This document shows positions 9,042 to 17,692 of a stretch of 64,000 nucleotides of DNA, piece after piece (the first letter of the stretch is position 1; every line of letters starts with the position of its first letter). A program made the translations under genes and the position numbers. This DNA comes from Streptomyces sp. ACA25. GTDB taxonomy: Bacteria > Actinomycetota > Actinomycetes > Streptomycetales > Streptomycetaceae. A model generated the notes under the pieces. That model made no database searches. It was not told the origin of the DNA and saw nothing but the letters and a program-made list of their open reading frames with translations. The DNA is taken from NCBI RefSeq assembly GCF_028200735.1, contig NZ_JAQKPV010000007.1, positions 62,001 to 126,000 on the forward strand. The letters run 5' to 3'.

Positions 9042-10919
9042 TTGCCCCCCACCCCAGCCGCCCGATCCCGCCGTCTGCCACGCCGCGGCGCGGCGGTCGG
9101 CGCTCTCAGCGTCGCCGCCCTGTGCTCCACCCTGCTGGCCCCGCCGTCCTCCGCCGCAGGGTTGCGCTCCGGCCCGGACACCGCGGCCGGCGACGTCCGC
9201 ATCCACGACATCCAGGGCACCACCCGGATATCGCCCTACGCCGGGGAAGAGGCCACTGATGTCCACGGCATCGTCACGGGGGTCCGCACCTACGGTTCCC
9301 GCGGCTTCTGGATGCAGGACCCGCGGCCCGACGACGACCCCGCCACCAGCGAGGGCCTCTTCGTCTTCACCGGCTCGGCTCCACAGGTGTCGGTGGGTGA
9401 CGAGGTGCTCGTCTCCGGCCGGGTCGGGGAGTACTACCCGGGCGGAGCAGGCGCAGGTCTGACCTCGGTGACCCAGCTGTCCGGACCCGCCGTGACCGTA
9501 CTGTCCTCCGGCAACGAGCTTCCGCCGCCCGTCGTGCTCGGTCCGGACACCGTTCCCGGCACGTTCGCCCCGCAGGGCGATCCCGGGCAGGACGGGAGCA
9601 TCGAACACCTGGAGCTCCGTCCGGACACCTACGCGCTCGACCTGTACGAATCACTCGAAGGAATGAACGTCCGTTTCACGGACGCACGGGTGGTGGGCCC
9701 CAGCACGCAGTACCACGAGCTGTGGGTGACGCTGAAGCCGGAACAGAACCCGACCCCCCGCGGCGGCACGGTGTACCGCTCCTACGAGGACCAGAACTCC
9801 GGGCGTCTGAAGGTGCAGTCCCTGACCCCGGCGGCCGAAGAGCCCTTCCCGGCCGCGAACACCGGTGACGTCCTGACCGGGATCACCGAAGGTCCCCTGG
9901 ACTTCGACCAGTTCGGGGGGTACAAGATCGCCGCACGCGAGCTCGGCGAGGTGCGGCCGGGCGGCCTGGAGCGGGAGCGCACCCGTCCCCAGCACCGCAC
10001 CGAGCTGGCGGTCGGCACCTACAACGTCGAGAATCTGCACCCGGGGAACGACCAGGTCAAGTTCGACCGGCTCGCCGAGGGCGTCGTCGACCATCTGGCC
10101 TCCCCCGACATCCTCGCCCTGGAGGAGATCCAGGACAACACCGGCCCGGTCGACGACGGTACGGTCAGCGCCACGCTGACTCTCCGGATGTTCACCGATG
10201 CGATCGTCGCGGCGGGCGGGCCGCGCTACGAGTGGCGGGGCATCGACCCGGAGGACGGACAGGACGGCGGCCAGCCCGGAGGCAACATCCGGAACGTCTA
10301 CCTCTTCAATCCGGAGCGGGTCTCGTTCACCGACCGGCCCGGCGGTGACGCCACCACCCCGACAGGAGTACGGAAGGAGCGGGGCAGGGCGGCACTGACC
10401 CACTCCCCCGGCCGGGTCGACCCCCTCAGCGACGCCTGGGAGCGCAGCCGGAAACCACTGGCCGGCGAGTTCACCTTCCGCGGCAGGCCGGTGATCGTGG
10501 TCGCCAACCACTTCAACTCCAAGGGCGGCGACCAGCCGCTGTACGCACGCTTCCAGCCACCGAACCGCACGACCGAAGCCCAGCGTCTGTTGCAGGCGGA
10601 GTCCGTCAACACCTTCGTCAAAGACATTCTGTCGGTGCAGAAGCAGGCGAACGTCATTGTCCTCGGTGACATCAACGACTTCGAGTTCTCCGCCACCACC
10701 TCGGCTCTGACGGCGGGCGGCGCACTGCGCAGCGCCGCCCTCTCGCTCCCCCCCGGGGAGCGCTACAGCTACGTGTTCCAGGGCAACTCGCAGACCCTGG
10801 ACCAGATTCTGGTCTCACCGGGGATCCGGCGTTTCGACTACGACATCGTGCACCTGAACGCGGAATTCGCCGACCAGGCCAGCGACCACGACCCGCAGGT
10901 GCTGCGCTTCCGGCCGTAG
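9042..10919 (+). CDS. Secreted endonuclease/exonuclease/phosphatase-family nuclease
   Basis: A 625-residue exported enzyme like the extracellular DNases of the ExeM/NucH group. I place the start at TTG 9042 because GGAGG (9032-9036) sits five bases before it and the protein then opens with a normal signal peptide (arginine-rich n-region, GAAVGALSVAALCSTLLAP, AxA near residue 40). An OB-fold-like domain follows (VHGIVTGVRTYGSRGFWMQDP), then from about residue 325 an EEP domain with GTYNVENL, EEIQDN (metal-binding Glu), NHFNSKGGD, LGDINDF and SDHDP (catalytic His/Asp). It likely degrades extracellular nucleic acids to feed phosphate and nucleosides to the cell, in keeping with the nearby PhoX and purine permease. 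Confidence 0.87.
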   Translation: MPPTPAARSRRLPRRGAAVGALSVAALCSTLLAPPSSAAGLRSGPDTAAGDVRIHDIQGTTRISPYAGEEATDVHGIVTGVRTYGSRGFWMQDPRPDDDPATSEGLFVFTGSAPQVSVGDEVLVSGRVGEYYPGGAGAGLTSVTQLSGPAVTVLSSGNELPPPVVLGPDTVPGTFAPQGDPGQDGSIEHLELRPDTYALDLYESLEGMNVRFTDARVVGPSTQYHELWVTLKPEQNPTPRGGTVYRSYEDQNSGRLKVQSLTPAAEEPFPAANTGDVLTGITEGPLDFDQFGGYKIAARELGEVRPGGLERERTRPQHRTELAVGTYNVENLHPGNDQVKFDRLAEGVVDHLASPDILALEEIQDNTGPVDDGTVSATLTLRMFTDAIVAAGGPRYEWRGIDPEDGQDGGQPGGNIRNVYLFNPERVSFTDRPGGDATTPTGVRKERGRAALTHSPGRVDPLSDAWERSRKPLAGEFTFRGRPVIVVANHFNSKGGDQPLYARFQPPNRTTEAQRLLQAESVNTFVKDILSVQKQANVIVLGDINDFEFSATTSALTAGGALRSAALSLPPGERYSYVFQGNSQTLDQILVSPGIRRFDYDIVHLNAEFADQASDHDPQVLRFRP

Positions 10920-10924
10920 ACGGC

Positions 10925-10965
10925 GGAATCGTCGCCCCCGGGCCTCGGCCGGGGGCGACGATTCC
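10925..10965. terminator. Bidirectional terminator, 17-bp perfect stem
   Basis: Arms 10925-10941 and 10949-10965 (GGAATCGTCGCCCCCGG and its complement) are perfectly complementary around a 7-base loop. It lies between the convergent nuclease and dapD genes. Confidence 0.85.
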
Positions 10966-11007
10966 GGGCGGCTGCGCGCCGCTGGAGCAGCGCCGACCGG
11001 GAGCAGG

Positions 11008-12015
11008 TCAGTCGTTGTGGTGCAGTGCCGCGTTCAGGCCGCCCCAGGAGCCGGTGCGCTGCAGAGCCTCGACGGCACCGGAGGTGGAGTTGCGGCGGAA
11101 CAGCAGGTTGTCGGCGCCGGACAGTTCCACCGCCTTGACGACCTGGCCGTCCGGCAGGGTGACGCGGGTGCCCGCGGTCACGTAGAGACCGGCCTCCACG
11201 ATGCAGTCGTCACCGAGCGAGATCCCGATGCCGGCCTCGGCTCCGAGCAGGCAGCGCTCGCCGATGGCGATGGTCTGCTTTCCGCCGCCGGACAGTGTCC
11301 CCATGATCGACGCACCGCCGCCGATGTCCGAGCCGTCGCCCACCACGACGCCGGCGCTGATCCGGCCCTCGACCATGGACGAGCCGAGCGTGCCGGCGTT
11401 GAAGTTGACGAAGCCCTCGTGCATCACGGTGGTGCCGGCGGCCAGGTGGGCACCGAGCCGGACCCGGTCGGCGTCGGCGATGCGCACGCCCGACGGCACC
11501 ACGTAGTCGGTCATCCGCGGAAACTTGTCCACACTGGTCACCAGCAGCGGCGTGCCGGCCGCCCGGGCGGCGAGCCGGACCTGCTCCACCCGGTCCACCG
11601 CGACCGGACCCAGGTTGCTCCAGGCGACATTGGCCAGCAGGCCGAACACGCCCTCCAGGTTCTGCCCGTGCGGCCGGACCAGCCGGTGGCTCAGCAGGTG
11701 CAGCCGGAGGTAGGCGTCGTAGGCGTCGGCCGGCTTCTCGTCCAGCGAGGCGATGACGGTGCGAACCGCGACGACCTCGACCCCCCGCAGCGGGTCCGGG
11801 CCGAGCGCCTGCGCCGCGGCGTCCGGGCCGAGCAGCTCGGCGGCGCGTTCCGGGCTCAGCCGCTCGGTACCGGACGGGCCCAGGTCCTCCTGACCGGCGG
11901 CGGTGACAATCTCGGGGGACAGGAACCAGGTGTCCAGCACGGTCCCGTCGGTGGTGAGGGTGGCGAGCCCGGCGGCGACGGCGCCGGTGGGAGTGGTGTC
12001 AGTGGCAGCGGTCAT
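11008..12015 (-). CDS. dapD: 2,3,4,5-tetrahydropyridine-2,6-dicarboxylate N-succinyltransferase
   Basis: DapD transfers succinyl from succinyl-CoA to tetrahydrodipicolinate in the succinylase route to meso-diaminopimelate and lysine, in the cytosol. The 335-residue protein is the long actinobacterial form: an N-terminal alpha/beta region with [21 protein letters not shown], then a left-handed beta-helix of hexapeptide repeats ([76 protein letters not shown]). ATG 12015 is preferred; TTG 12021 is the alternative. Either way it begins only a few bases after the tetR stop (12025), so it can be co-transcribed with the SMR exporter and tetR, an odd partnership. No good ribosome binding site is visible. 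Confidence 0.9.
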   Translation of the reverse strand: MTAATDTTPTGAVAAGLATLTTDGTVLDTWFLSPEIVTAAGQEDLGPSGTERLSPERAAELLGPDAAAQALGPDPLRGVEVVAVRTVIASLDEKPADAYDAYLRLHLLSHRLVRPHGQNLEGVFGLLANVAWSNLGPVAVDRVEQVRLAARAAGTPLLVTSVDKFPRMTDYVVPSGVRIADADRVRLGAHLAAGTTVMHEGFVNFNAGTLGSSMVEGRISAGVVVGDGSDIGGGASIMGTLSGGGKQTIAIGERCLLGAEAGIGISLGDDCIVEAGLYVTAGTRVTLPDGQVVKAVELSGADNLLFRRNSTSGAVEALQRTGSWGGLNAALHHND

Positions 12016-12024
12016 GGTCAAACG

Positions 12025-12603
12025 CTAACCGGCTGCCCTCGGCGAAGGCGAACCGGTCCCGCCGACCGGTATCAGCCGCCCGAACGCCGCACTGACCTGC
12101 TCGGGATCGCACGGTCTGCCGGTCAGCACCAACTGGAGCATCAGTCCGTCCAGCAGGGCGACCATGGCCCGGGCGGTGGCCTCGTCCGGGACCAGGTTCC
12201 GCAGCAGGGCGGCCATGTCGTCCAGGCATTGCGCGGCCAGCGGGCGCACCGCGGTGCGGCGCAGCCCGGCGAAGTAGAGCTCGTACTCCAGCTCGACCCG
12301 GGAGCGCTCCCCGGCCAGGGACTCCGCCACGAAGCGGGCCGTCTCGTCGGCGAGCGGGACGCCCGGGTCCACCCCTTCGACCCATGCGGCCACCCGGGCC
12401 AGCCAGCCGTCGTTCACCTGCCGCAGCGCGGCGACCAGGAGATCGTCCAGACTGCTGAAGTGATACGTGGTGGAGCCGAGCGGCACGTCCGCCTCGGCGG
12501 CCACCGCCCGGTGGCTGAGCCCGGCGATGCCGCGCTCCCCCACCACCCGGACGGCCGCGCTGACGATGCGCTCCCGGCGGTCGGGGTCGTACCTGCGGGC
12601 CAT
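12025..12603 (-). CDS. TetR-family transcriptional regulator
   Basis: A 192-residue repressor of the TetR family. The N-terminal DNA-binding domain is clear: RRERIVSAAVRVVGERGIAGLSHRAVAAEADVPLGSTTYHFSSLDDLLVAAL, with the helix-turn-helix at about residues 27-46 and the usual TTYHFSS end. The C-terminal part is the variable helical ligand domain. Its ATG overlaps the TGA of the SMR exporter gene (ATGA), so the two are translationally coupled and it most likely controls that exporter, probably through the inverted repeat at 12924-12939. The inducer is unknown. Confidence 0.88.
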   Translation of the reverse strand: MARRYDPDRRERIVSAAVRVVGERGIAGLSHRAVAAEADVPLGSTTYHFSSLDDLLVAALRQVNDGWLARVAAWVEGVDPGVPLADETARFVAESLAGERSRVELEYELYFAGLRRTAVRPLAAQCLDDMAALLRNLVPDEATARAMVALLDGLMLQLVLTGRPCDPEQVSAAFGRLIPVGGTGSPSPRAAG

Positions 12604-12923
12604 CAGTGGGTGCTTCCGATGTTCAGCACCACGACGCCGGCGATCACCAGCCCGACGCCGGCCAGCCGGGTCAGTGTGACGGCCTCACTGAGGAAGAGCA
12701 TGCCGATGGCGGCGATCAGCGCGGTCCCGGCTCCGGCCCAGATCGCGTAGGCCACCCCGATGTCCATGGTCTTCAGCGTCTGCGCGAGCAGCGTGAAGGC
12801 GACCCCGTAGGCGGCCAGGCTCCCCAGCGTCGGCCACAGCTTGGTGTAGCCGTCGCTGTACTTCATGACCGTGGTGCCCAGTATTTCCGCCAGGATCGCC
12901 CCGGCCAGCGTCACGTAGACCAT
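12603..12923 (-). CDS. SMR-family small multidrug/cation efflux protein
   Basis: A 106-residue protein with four transmembrane helices and the signatures of the small multidrug resistance family: AGAILAEILGTTVMKYSDGYTKLWPT with the membrane Glu (near residue 13) that binds drug and proton in EmrE, then AYAIWAGAGTALIAAIGMLFLSEAVTLTRLAGVGLVIAGVVVLN. It would act as a dimer in the cytoplasmic membrane, exchanging cationic compounds for protons; a quaternary ammonium or guanidinium substrate is possible. The ATG at 12923 directly abuts an inverted repeat and has no visible Shine-Dalgarno sequence, suggesting a leaderless transcript. It heads the SMR-tetR-dapD gene string. Confidence 0.88.
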   Translation of the reverse strand: MVYVTLAGAILAEILGTTVMKYSDGYTKLWPTLGSLAAYGVAFTLLAQTLKTMDIGVAYAIWAGAGTALIAAIGMLFLSEAVTLTRLAGVGLVIAGVVVLNIGSTH

Positions 12924-12939
12924 GTGTACAACCGTACAC
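12924..12939. promoter_or_regulatory. Inverted repeat at SMR start codon, probable TetR operator
   Basis: GTGTAC-AACC-GTACAC, perfect 6-base arms with a 4-base centre, immediately 5' of the SMR start codon. The position and length suit autorepression by the tetR product encoded next. Binding by that protein is inferred. Confidence 0.55.
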
Positions 12940-13055
12940 AACGGTCCCGCTCGACGACCGGGCGGCAGGACGGTGACGCGGCTGCTTGGAGGTGTGTCGT
13001 GAGAACCGTTCCTGCCGCCCCTCCGGCGGCCCTGGCTGCCGGCCGCCGGGCAGCA

Positions 13056-13096
13056 CACGGCCGTGCCCCGCCGCAGGGCGGCGGGGCACGGCCGTG
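13056..13096. terminator. Terminator of the suf operon, 19-bp perfect stem
   Basis: Arms 13056-13074 and 13078-13096 (beginning CACGGCCGTGCCCCG) are perfectly complementary around a 3-base loop. It follows the sufT stop on the minus strand by 35 bases. The rest of the gap 12940-13130 shows nothing recognisable. Confidence 0.85.
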
Positions 13097-13130
13097 ATCG
13101 CGTGGTTCCCCCCGCCGGAGCGGGCGGGTC

Positions 13131-13460
13131 TCAGACGTTGAAACCGAGCGCGCGGAGCTGGTCGCGTCCGTCGTCGGTGATCTTGTCCGGCCCCCACGGG
13201 GGCATCCAGACCCAGTTGATCTTGAGCTCCTTGACGAGCCCCTCGGTGGCGGTCTTGGCCTGGTCCTCGATGACGTCGGTCAGCGGACAGGCCGCCGAAG
13301 TGAGCGTCATGTCGATGGTGGCCACGTTGTCCTCGTCGACGTGTACGCCGTAGATGAGGCCGAGGTTGACCACGTCGATACCCAGCTCCGGGTCGACGAC
13401 GTCGTACAGCGCCTCACGGACCTCGTCCTCCGAGGCCGGCTTGATCGCGGTGTCGCTCAT
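13131..13460 (-). CDS. sufT: SufT-like metal-sulfur cluster assembly factor (DUF59/MIP18)
   Basis: A 109-residue MIP18/PaaD-like protein that helps mature iron-sulfur proteins, probably as a carrier or targeting factor. The family core is intact: DPELGIDVVNLGLIYGV, then MTLTSAACPLTDVIEDQ with the conserved Cys, and a C-terminal WMPPWGPDKITDDGRDQLRALGF. It is the last gene of the suf operon, 58 bases after sufU, and is followed by a strong terminator. Its placement after sufU is standard in actinobacteria. Confidence 0.88.
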   Translation of the reverse strand: MSDTAIKPASEDEVREALYDVVDPELGIDVVNLGLIYGVHVDEDNVATIDMTLTSAACPLTDVIEDQAKTATEGLVKELKINWVWMPPWGPDKITDDGRDQLRALGFNV

Positions 13461-13518
13461 GCAGCACCCCTTCCGTTCGCTTCTCCCGCCGAGGCGGACG
13501 TGCGGTTGTGCCCGTGGC

Positions 13519-13983
13519 TCATACGGACTTCTTCTCTGCGGCTTCGCCCAGGGCCCAGGCGGTCGCGTCCTTCCAGGCCATCCAGCTCAGCAGGGCGCAC
13601 TTGACGCGCGCCGGGTACTTCGAGACTCCGGCGAACGCGACCGCGTCCTCCAGCCGCTCCTCCATCGCGTCGTCCGGCTCCAGCCGGCCCCGGGACTGCA
13701 TCAGCTCCAGGAATGCACCGTGGACCTGCCATGCCTCGTCGAGCTTCTTGCCGACCACCAGCTCGTTGAGGACGGAGGCGCTGGCCTGGCTGATGGAGCA
13801 GCCCTGCCCGTCGTAGCTGATGTCGCTGACGATCTCCCCGTCCAGCTTCACCCGCAGGGTGATCTCGTCCCCACAGGTCGGGTTGGTGTGGTGCACCTCG
13901 GCGTCGCCGTCCCGCAGCCCCCGCCCGTGCGGATGCTTGTAGTGGTCCAGGATCACGTCCTGGTACATGGAATCCAGCTTCAC
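13519..13983 (-). CDS. sufU: SufU, zinc-dependent sulfurtransferase/NifU-like assembly protein
   Basis: A 154-residue SufU. It takes persulfide sulfur from the SufS cysteine desulfurase and passes it to the SufBCD scaffold. The zinc ligands are in place: Cys37 and Asp39 in NPTCGDE, Cys62 in GQGCSIS and Cys129 in RVKCALL. The GTG start at 13983 is preferred over ATG 13968 because GAGGGG, overlapping the sufS stop, lies just before it. Only ten bases separate it from sufS, as expected for proteins that work together. Confidence 0.93.
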   Translation of the reverse strand: MKLDSMYQDVILDHYKHPHGRGLRDGDAEVHHTNPTCGDEITLRVKLDGEIVSDISYDGQGCSISQASASVLNELVVGKKLDEAWQVHGAFLELMQSRGRLEPDDAMEERLEDAVAFAGVSKYPARVKCALLSWMAWKDATAWALGEAAEKKSV

Positions 13984-13993
13984 GTCAGGCCCC

Positions 13994-15250
13994 TCATCCG
14001 AAGAAGTTCCGTACGTACTCCAGACCCTCGACGAGGACGTCGACCTCGCCGGGTGTGGAGTACAGATAGAACGACGCCCGGGTGGTCGCGGGAATTCCGT
14101 AGCGCAGGCAGACCGGACGCGCGCAGTGGTGTCCGACCCGGACCGCGATGCCGCGCTCGTCGAGCACCTGGCCCACGTCGTGCGGGTGGATGTCGCCGAG
14201 CGCGAAGGAAATCGCCGCTCCGCGGTCCTCCGCCGTCGGCGGGCCGATGACCCGCAGGCCGGGCACGGTGGCCAGGCGCTCCAGCGCGTACGCGGTGATC
14301 GCCTGCTCATGGGCGGCGATCCTGTCCATGCCTATGGCGGAGAGGTAGTCCACCGCCGCGCCCAGGCCCACGGCCTGCGCGATGGGCGGGGTGCCGGCCT
14401 CGAACTTGTACGGAGCGGGGGCGTAGGTCGAGGAATGCATCGAGACGGTCTCGATCATCTCGCCGCCGCCGAGGAACGGCGGCAGGTCCTCCAGCAGCTC
14501 CTGGCGTCCCCACAGCACGCCGATGCCGGTGGGGCCGCACATCTTGTGACCGGTGAAGGCCACGAAGTCGGCCTGCAGCGCCTGGACGTCCAGCACCATG
14601 TGCGGGGCGGCCTGGGAGGCGTCGAGGAGCACCAGGGCACCCACCTCCTGGGCACGCCGCACGATCGTCTCGACCGGGTTGTGGGTGCCCAGGATGTTGG
14701 AGACCAGGGTGAACGAAACGATCTTCGTGCGCTCGGTGATGACCTCGTCGATGTTCGACAGGTCCAGCCGGCCGTCGTCGGTGAGACCGAACCACTTCAG
14801 CTTCGCACCGGTGCGCTGCGAGAGCAGCTGCCAGGGAACGATGTTGGAGTGGTGCTCCATCTCGGTGATGACGATCTCGGTCTCGGCGTCCACGCGGTAG
14901 GGCTCTTCCGCCCATCCGAGCATGTTCGCGACGAGGTTCAGCGACTCCGAGGCGTTCTTGGTGAAGATCACCTCGTCGCGGCTGGGAGCGTTGATGAAGG
15001 CGGCAACCTTGTCCCGCGCGCCTTCGTACAGCGCCGTGGCCTCCTCGGCGAGCACGTGCACGCCACGGTGCACGTTGGCATTGTGCCGCTCGTAGTAGGC
15101 GTTCAGCGCGTCCAGCACCTGACGCGGCTTCTGCGAGGTCGCCGCGTTGTCCAGGTACACGAGCTTCTCGCCGTCGTGCACGACCCGGTCCAGGATCGGG
15201 AAGTCCTTGCGGATCGCCTCGGTGTCGAGGAGGCCAGGCAGATGTGTCAC
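13994..15250 (-). CDS. sufS: SufS cysteine desulfurase
   Basis: A 418-residue PLP enzyme that converts cysteine to alanine and carries the sulfur as a persulfide for cluster assembly. The PLP lysine is Lys236 in FTGHKMCGP, histidines in MEHHSN (133-134) stack on and activate the cofactor, and the catalytic cysteine is Cys376 in RVGHHCARP, in the short-loop group II setting. I start at GTG 15250, nine bases after GGAGG; the upstream ATG at 15259 would sit directly on that site. It follows sufC by 88 bases. Confidence 0.94.
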   Translation of the reverse strand: MTHLPGLLDTEAIRKDFPILDRVVHDGEKLVYLDNAATSQKPRQVLDALNAYYERHNANVHRGVHVLAEEATALYEGARDKVAAFINAPSRDEVIFTKNASESLNLVANMLGWAEEPYRVDAETEIVITEMEHHSNIVPWQLLSQRTGAKLKWFGLTDDGRLDLSNIDEVITERTKIVSFTLVSNILGTHNPVETIVRRAQEVGALVLLDASQAAPHMVLDVQALQADFVAFTGHKMCGPTGIGVLWGRQELLEDLPPFLGGGEMIETVSMHSSTYAPAPYKFEAGTPPIAQAVGLGAAVDYLSAIGMDRIAAHEQAITAYALERLATVPGLRVIGPPTAEDRGAAISFALGDIHPHDVGQVLDERGIAVRVGHHCARPVCLRYGIPATTRASFYLYSTPGEVDVLVEGLEYVRNFFG

Positions 15251-15338
15251 GCCCCACATCCTCCGTTCGGTGCTCTGTCCGCGGGGAGCCCGCGGTGGTC
15301 GGTGGTGAGCTGCCCGGCGGCAGCCGCACACGTGTCGA

Positions 15339-16103
15339 TCACGAAGCCACGCCGCCCTTCACGTACTTCTCGTAGCCCTCGGCCTCCAGCTCGTCGGCGA
15401 GCTCGGGGCCGCCCGACTTCACGATGCGCCCCTTGGCGAAGACGTGCACGTGATCGGGGGTGATGTACCGGAGAATACGGGTGTAGTGCGTGATCAGCAG
15501 AGTACCGACCTCACCGCTCTCCCGCACCCGGTTGACGCCCTCGGAGACCACGCGCAGTGCGTCGATGTCCAAACCGGAGTCGGTCTCGTCGAGGACCGCG
15601 ATCCTCGGCCGCAGCAGCTCCAGCTGGAGGATCTCGTGGCGCTTCTTCTCACCGCCGGAGAAGCCCTCGTTGACGTTGCGCTCGGCGAAGGCCGGGTCGA
15701 TCTCGAGGCGCGCCATGGCCTCCTTGACCTCCTTCACCCAGGTCCGCAGCTTGGGGGCCTCGCCGCGGATGGCGGTGGCGGAGGTGCGCAGGAAGTTGGA
15801 GACCGACACCCCGGGGATCTCGGTCGGGTACTGCATGGCGAGGAACAGACCGGCCCGGGCACGCTCGTCGACGGACATCTCCAGGACGTCCTCGCCGTCG
15901 AGGCGCACGGTGCCGCCGGTGACGGTGTACTTCGGGTGCCCGGCCAGCGAGTAGGCGAGGGTGGACTTGCCGGAGCCGTTGGGGCCCATGATGGCGTGCG
16001 TCTCGCCCTGCTTCACGGTCAGGTCGACACCGCTCAGGATCTCCGTGGGGCCGGTGTCGCCCTCTACGGAGACGTGCAGGTCGTGGATCTCAAGCGTTGC
16101 CAT
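15339..16103 (-). CDS. sufC: SufC, ATPase of the SufBCD scaffold
   Basis: A 254-residue ABC-type ATPase that drives shape changes in the SufB2C2 / SufBC2D complexes during cluster assembly. Walker A GPNGSGKST is at 40-48; the signature is FSGGEKKRHEILQ, with the SGGE-KKR form typical of SufC rather than transport ATPases; the Walker B region reads IAVLDETDSGLDIDAL. No membrane partner is needed. The gene starts seven bases after the ferredoxin gene and lies in conserved suf order. Confidence 0.95.
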   Translation of the reverse strand: MATLEIHDLHVSVEGDTGPTEILSGVDLTVKQGETHAIMGPNGSGKSTLAYSLAGHPKYTVTGGTVRLDGEDVLEMSVDERARAGLFLAMQYPTEIPGVSVSNFLRTSATAIRGEAPKLRTWVKEVKEAMARLEIDPAFAERNVNEGFSGGEKKRHEILQLELLRPRIAVLDETDSGLDIDALRVVSEGVNRVRESGEVGTLLITHYTRILRYITPDHVHVFAKGRIVKSGGPELADELEAEGYEKYVKGGVAS

Positions 16104-16110
16104 AGGGAAC

Positions 16111-16458
16111 TCAGGACTCCTGGGTGACGGAGACGAGCACAGCCGCGCCGGGGCCGTCTCCTTCGATCTTTACGGGATATACGGGAATGGGGCGGGTGGC
16201 GGGCAGGCCCGAGGGCTTGCCCGTCCGCAGGTCGAACATCGAGCCGTGCAGCCAGCACTCGATCATGCAGTCCTCCACCTCGCCCTCGGAGAGCGAGACG
16301 TTCGCGTGCGAGCAGATGTCGCTCACCGCGTAGACCTCGCCCTCCGTCCGGACGACGGAGACGGGCGTGCCGGCTATCTCCACACGCTTGGGGGTGTCCT
16401 CCTCGAGGTCACCCAGCAGGCAGACCTGCTCGTACCCTGCGACGCTGTCGGCGGTCAT
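16111..16458 (-). CDS. Rieske-type [2Fe-2S] ferredoxin of the suf operon
   Basis: A 115-residue soluble Rieske protein, similar to the ferredoxin subunits of non-heme iron oxygenases and often named so by homology. Ligands are visible as C49-x-H51 in DICSHANVSL and C68-x-x-H71 in CWLHGSMFD. In actinobacteria this gene sits between sufD and sufC, so a role as an electron carrier in cluster assembly is more likely than in an oxygenase; that role is inferred. Its ATG overlaps the sufD stop (ATGA). Confidence 0.9.
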   Translation of the reverse strand: MTADSVAGYEQVCLLGDLEEDTPKRVEIAGTPVSVVRTEGEVYAVSDICSHANVSLSEGEVEDCMIECWLHGSMFDLRTGKPSGLPATRPIPVYPVKIEGDGPGAAVLVSVTQES

Positions 16459-17636
16459 CCGACGGACGCCTTCAGCTCGGCCTCCAGCTTGGCGGCCAGC
16501 CGCTCCTCGACGTCCGGCACGCCGATCTGCTGCAGCAGCTCGGCGAAGAAGCCCCGCACCACGAGGCGGCGGGCCTCGTCCTGCGGGATGCCGCGGGCCA
16601 TCAGGTAGAACAACTGCTCGTCGTCGAAGCGGCCGGTGGCCGAAGCGTGCCCGGCGCCGACGATCTCGCCGGTCTCGATCTCCAGGTTGGGCACCGAGTC
16701 GACCCGGGCGCCGTCCGTGAGCACGAGGTTGCGGTTGAGCTCGTAGGTGTCGGTGCCGGTGGCGGCGGCCCGGATCAGCACGTCGCCGATCCACACCGCG
16801 CGGGCGTCCCGGCCCTGCAGCGCGCCCTTGTAGACCACGTTGCTGCGGCAGTTGGGTGCCTCGTGGTCGACGAAGAGCCGGTGCTCGTGGTGCTGGCCGT
16901 TGTCGGTGAAGTAAAGGCCGTAGAACTCGGCCTCGCCACCGGGGCCCGCGTAGTCGACCCGCGGGTGCAGGCGCACCAGGTCACCGCCGAAGGTCACCAC
17001 GACGGACTTGAAGGAGGCGTCCCGGCCGACCAGCGCGTTGTGCTGGGCGCAGTGCACCGCAGTGCTGTCCCAGTCCTGGACGGAGACGACCGTCAGCTTC
17101 GCGCCGTCTCCCAGCACGTACTCGACGTTGGCCGCCCGGACGGTGTCGCCGGTGTGGTCGATGACGATGACGGCCTCGGCGAAGGCGCCCAGCTCGAACA
17201 CGGTGTGCCCGTAGGACACGCCGCCCTCGCCGTGCAGGGCGACCCGGACCGGCTCGGTGAGCACCGCCTCGGCGGGCACCGACACGACCGTGGCCTTCTC
17301 GAAGGAGCTGAACGCCTGCGCGGCGACCCGGTCGACGGGCTTGCCCGCCCGTCCGATCCGGGCGTCGTCGCGGGCGACGGTCTCGACCGTCACCCCGGCG
17401 GGGGCGTCGATCTCCGCCTTGACGACGCCCGAGGGCACGGCGGTGCCGTCGTGCAGGCCCCGAAGTCGGGACAGCGGGGTGAACCGCCACTCCTCCTCGC
17501 GGCCGTGGGGTACCGGGAAGTCCGCCACATCGAAGGACGGCGATGTGCTCATCCTGGTGGCGACGGTGGACTCGGCGGCCACCGCGATCGATCCGGTGGT
17601 GTTCGCACCCGCCGGAATAGTCTGGGCGTCAGCCAT
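16455..17636 (-). CDS. sufD: SufD, scaffold subunit
   Basis: A 393-residue beta-helix protein that pairs with SufB and SufC and is needed for iron supply to the nascent cluster. The N-terminal PVPHGREEEWRFTPLSRLRGL and the C-terminal GEIVGAGHASATGRFDDEQLFYLMARGIPQDEARRLVVRGFFAELL are typical; GAGHASATGR carries the conserved His. ATG 17636 was chosen as the start of MADAQTIPAG; the frame stays open upstream but reads through the sufB 3' end. It lies 56 bases after sufB. Confidence 0.94.
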   Translation of the reverse strand: MADAQTIPAGANTTGSIAVAAESTVATRMSTSPSFDVADFPVPHGREEEWRFTPLSRLRGLHDGTAVPSGVVKAEIDAPAGVTVETVARDDARIGRAGKPVDRVAAQAFSSFEKATVVSVPAEAVLTEPVRVALHGEGGVSYGHTVFELGAFAEAVIVIDHTGDTVRAANVEYVLGDGAKLTVVSVQDWDSTAVHCAQHNALVGRDASFKSVVVTFGGDLVRLHPRVDYAGPGGEAEFYGLYFTDNGQHHEHRLFVDHEAPNCRSNVVYKGALQGRDARAVWIGDVLIRAAATGTDTYELNRNLVLTDGARVDSVPNLEIETGEIVGAGHASATGRFDDEQLFYLMARGIPQDEARRLVVRGFFAELLQQIGVPDVEERLAAKLEAELKASVG

Positions 17637-17692
17637 GGCTGTGGTCGTGCTCGCTTTCTGCAATGAGGGGTCTGCGGGTGTCAGGGGCGCCG

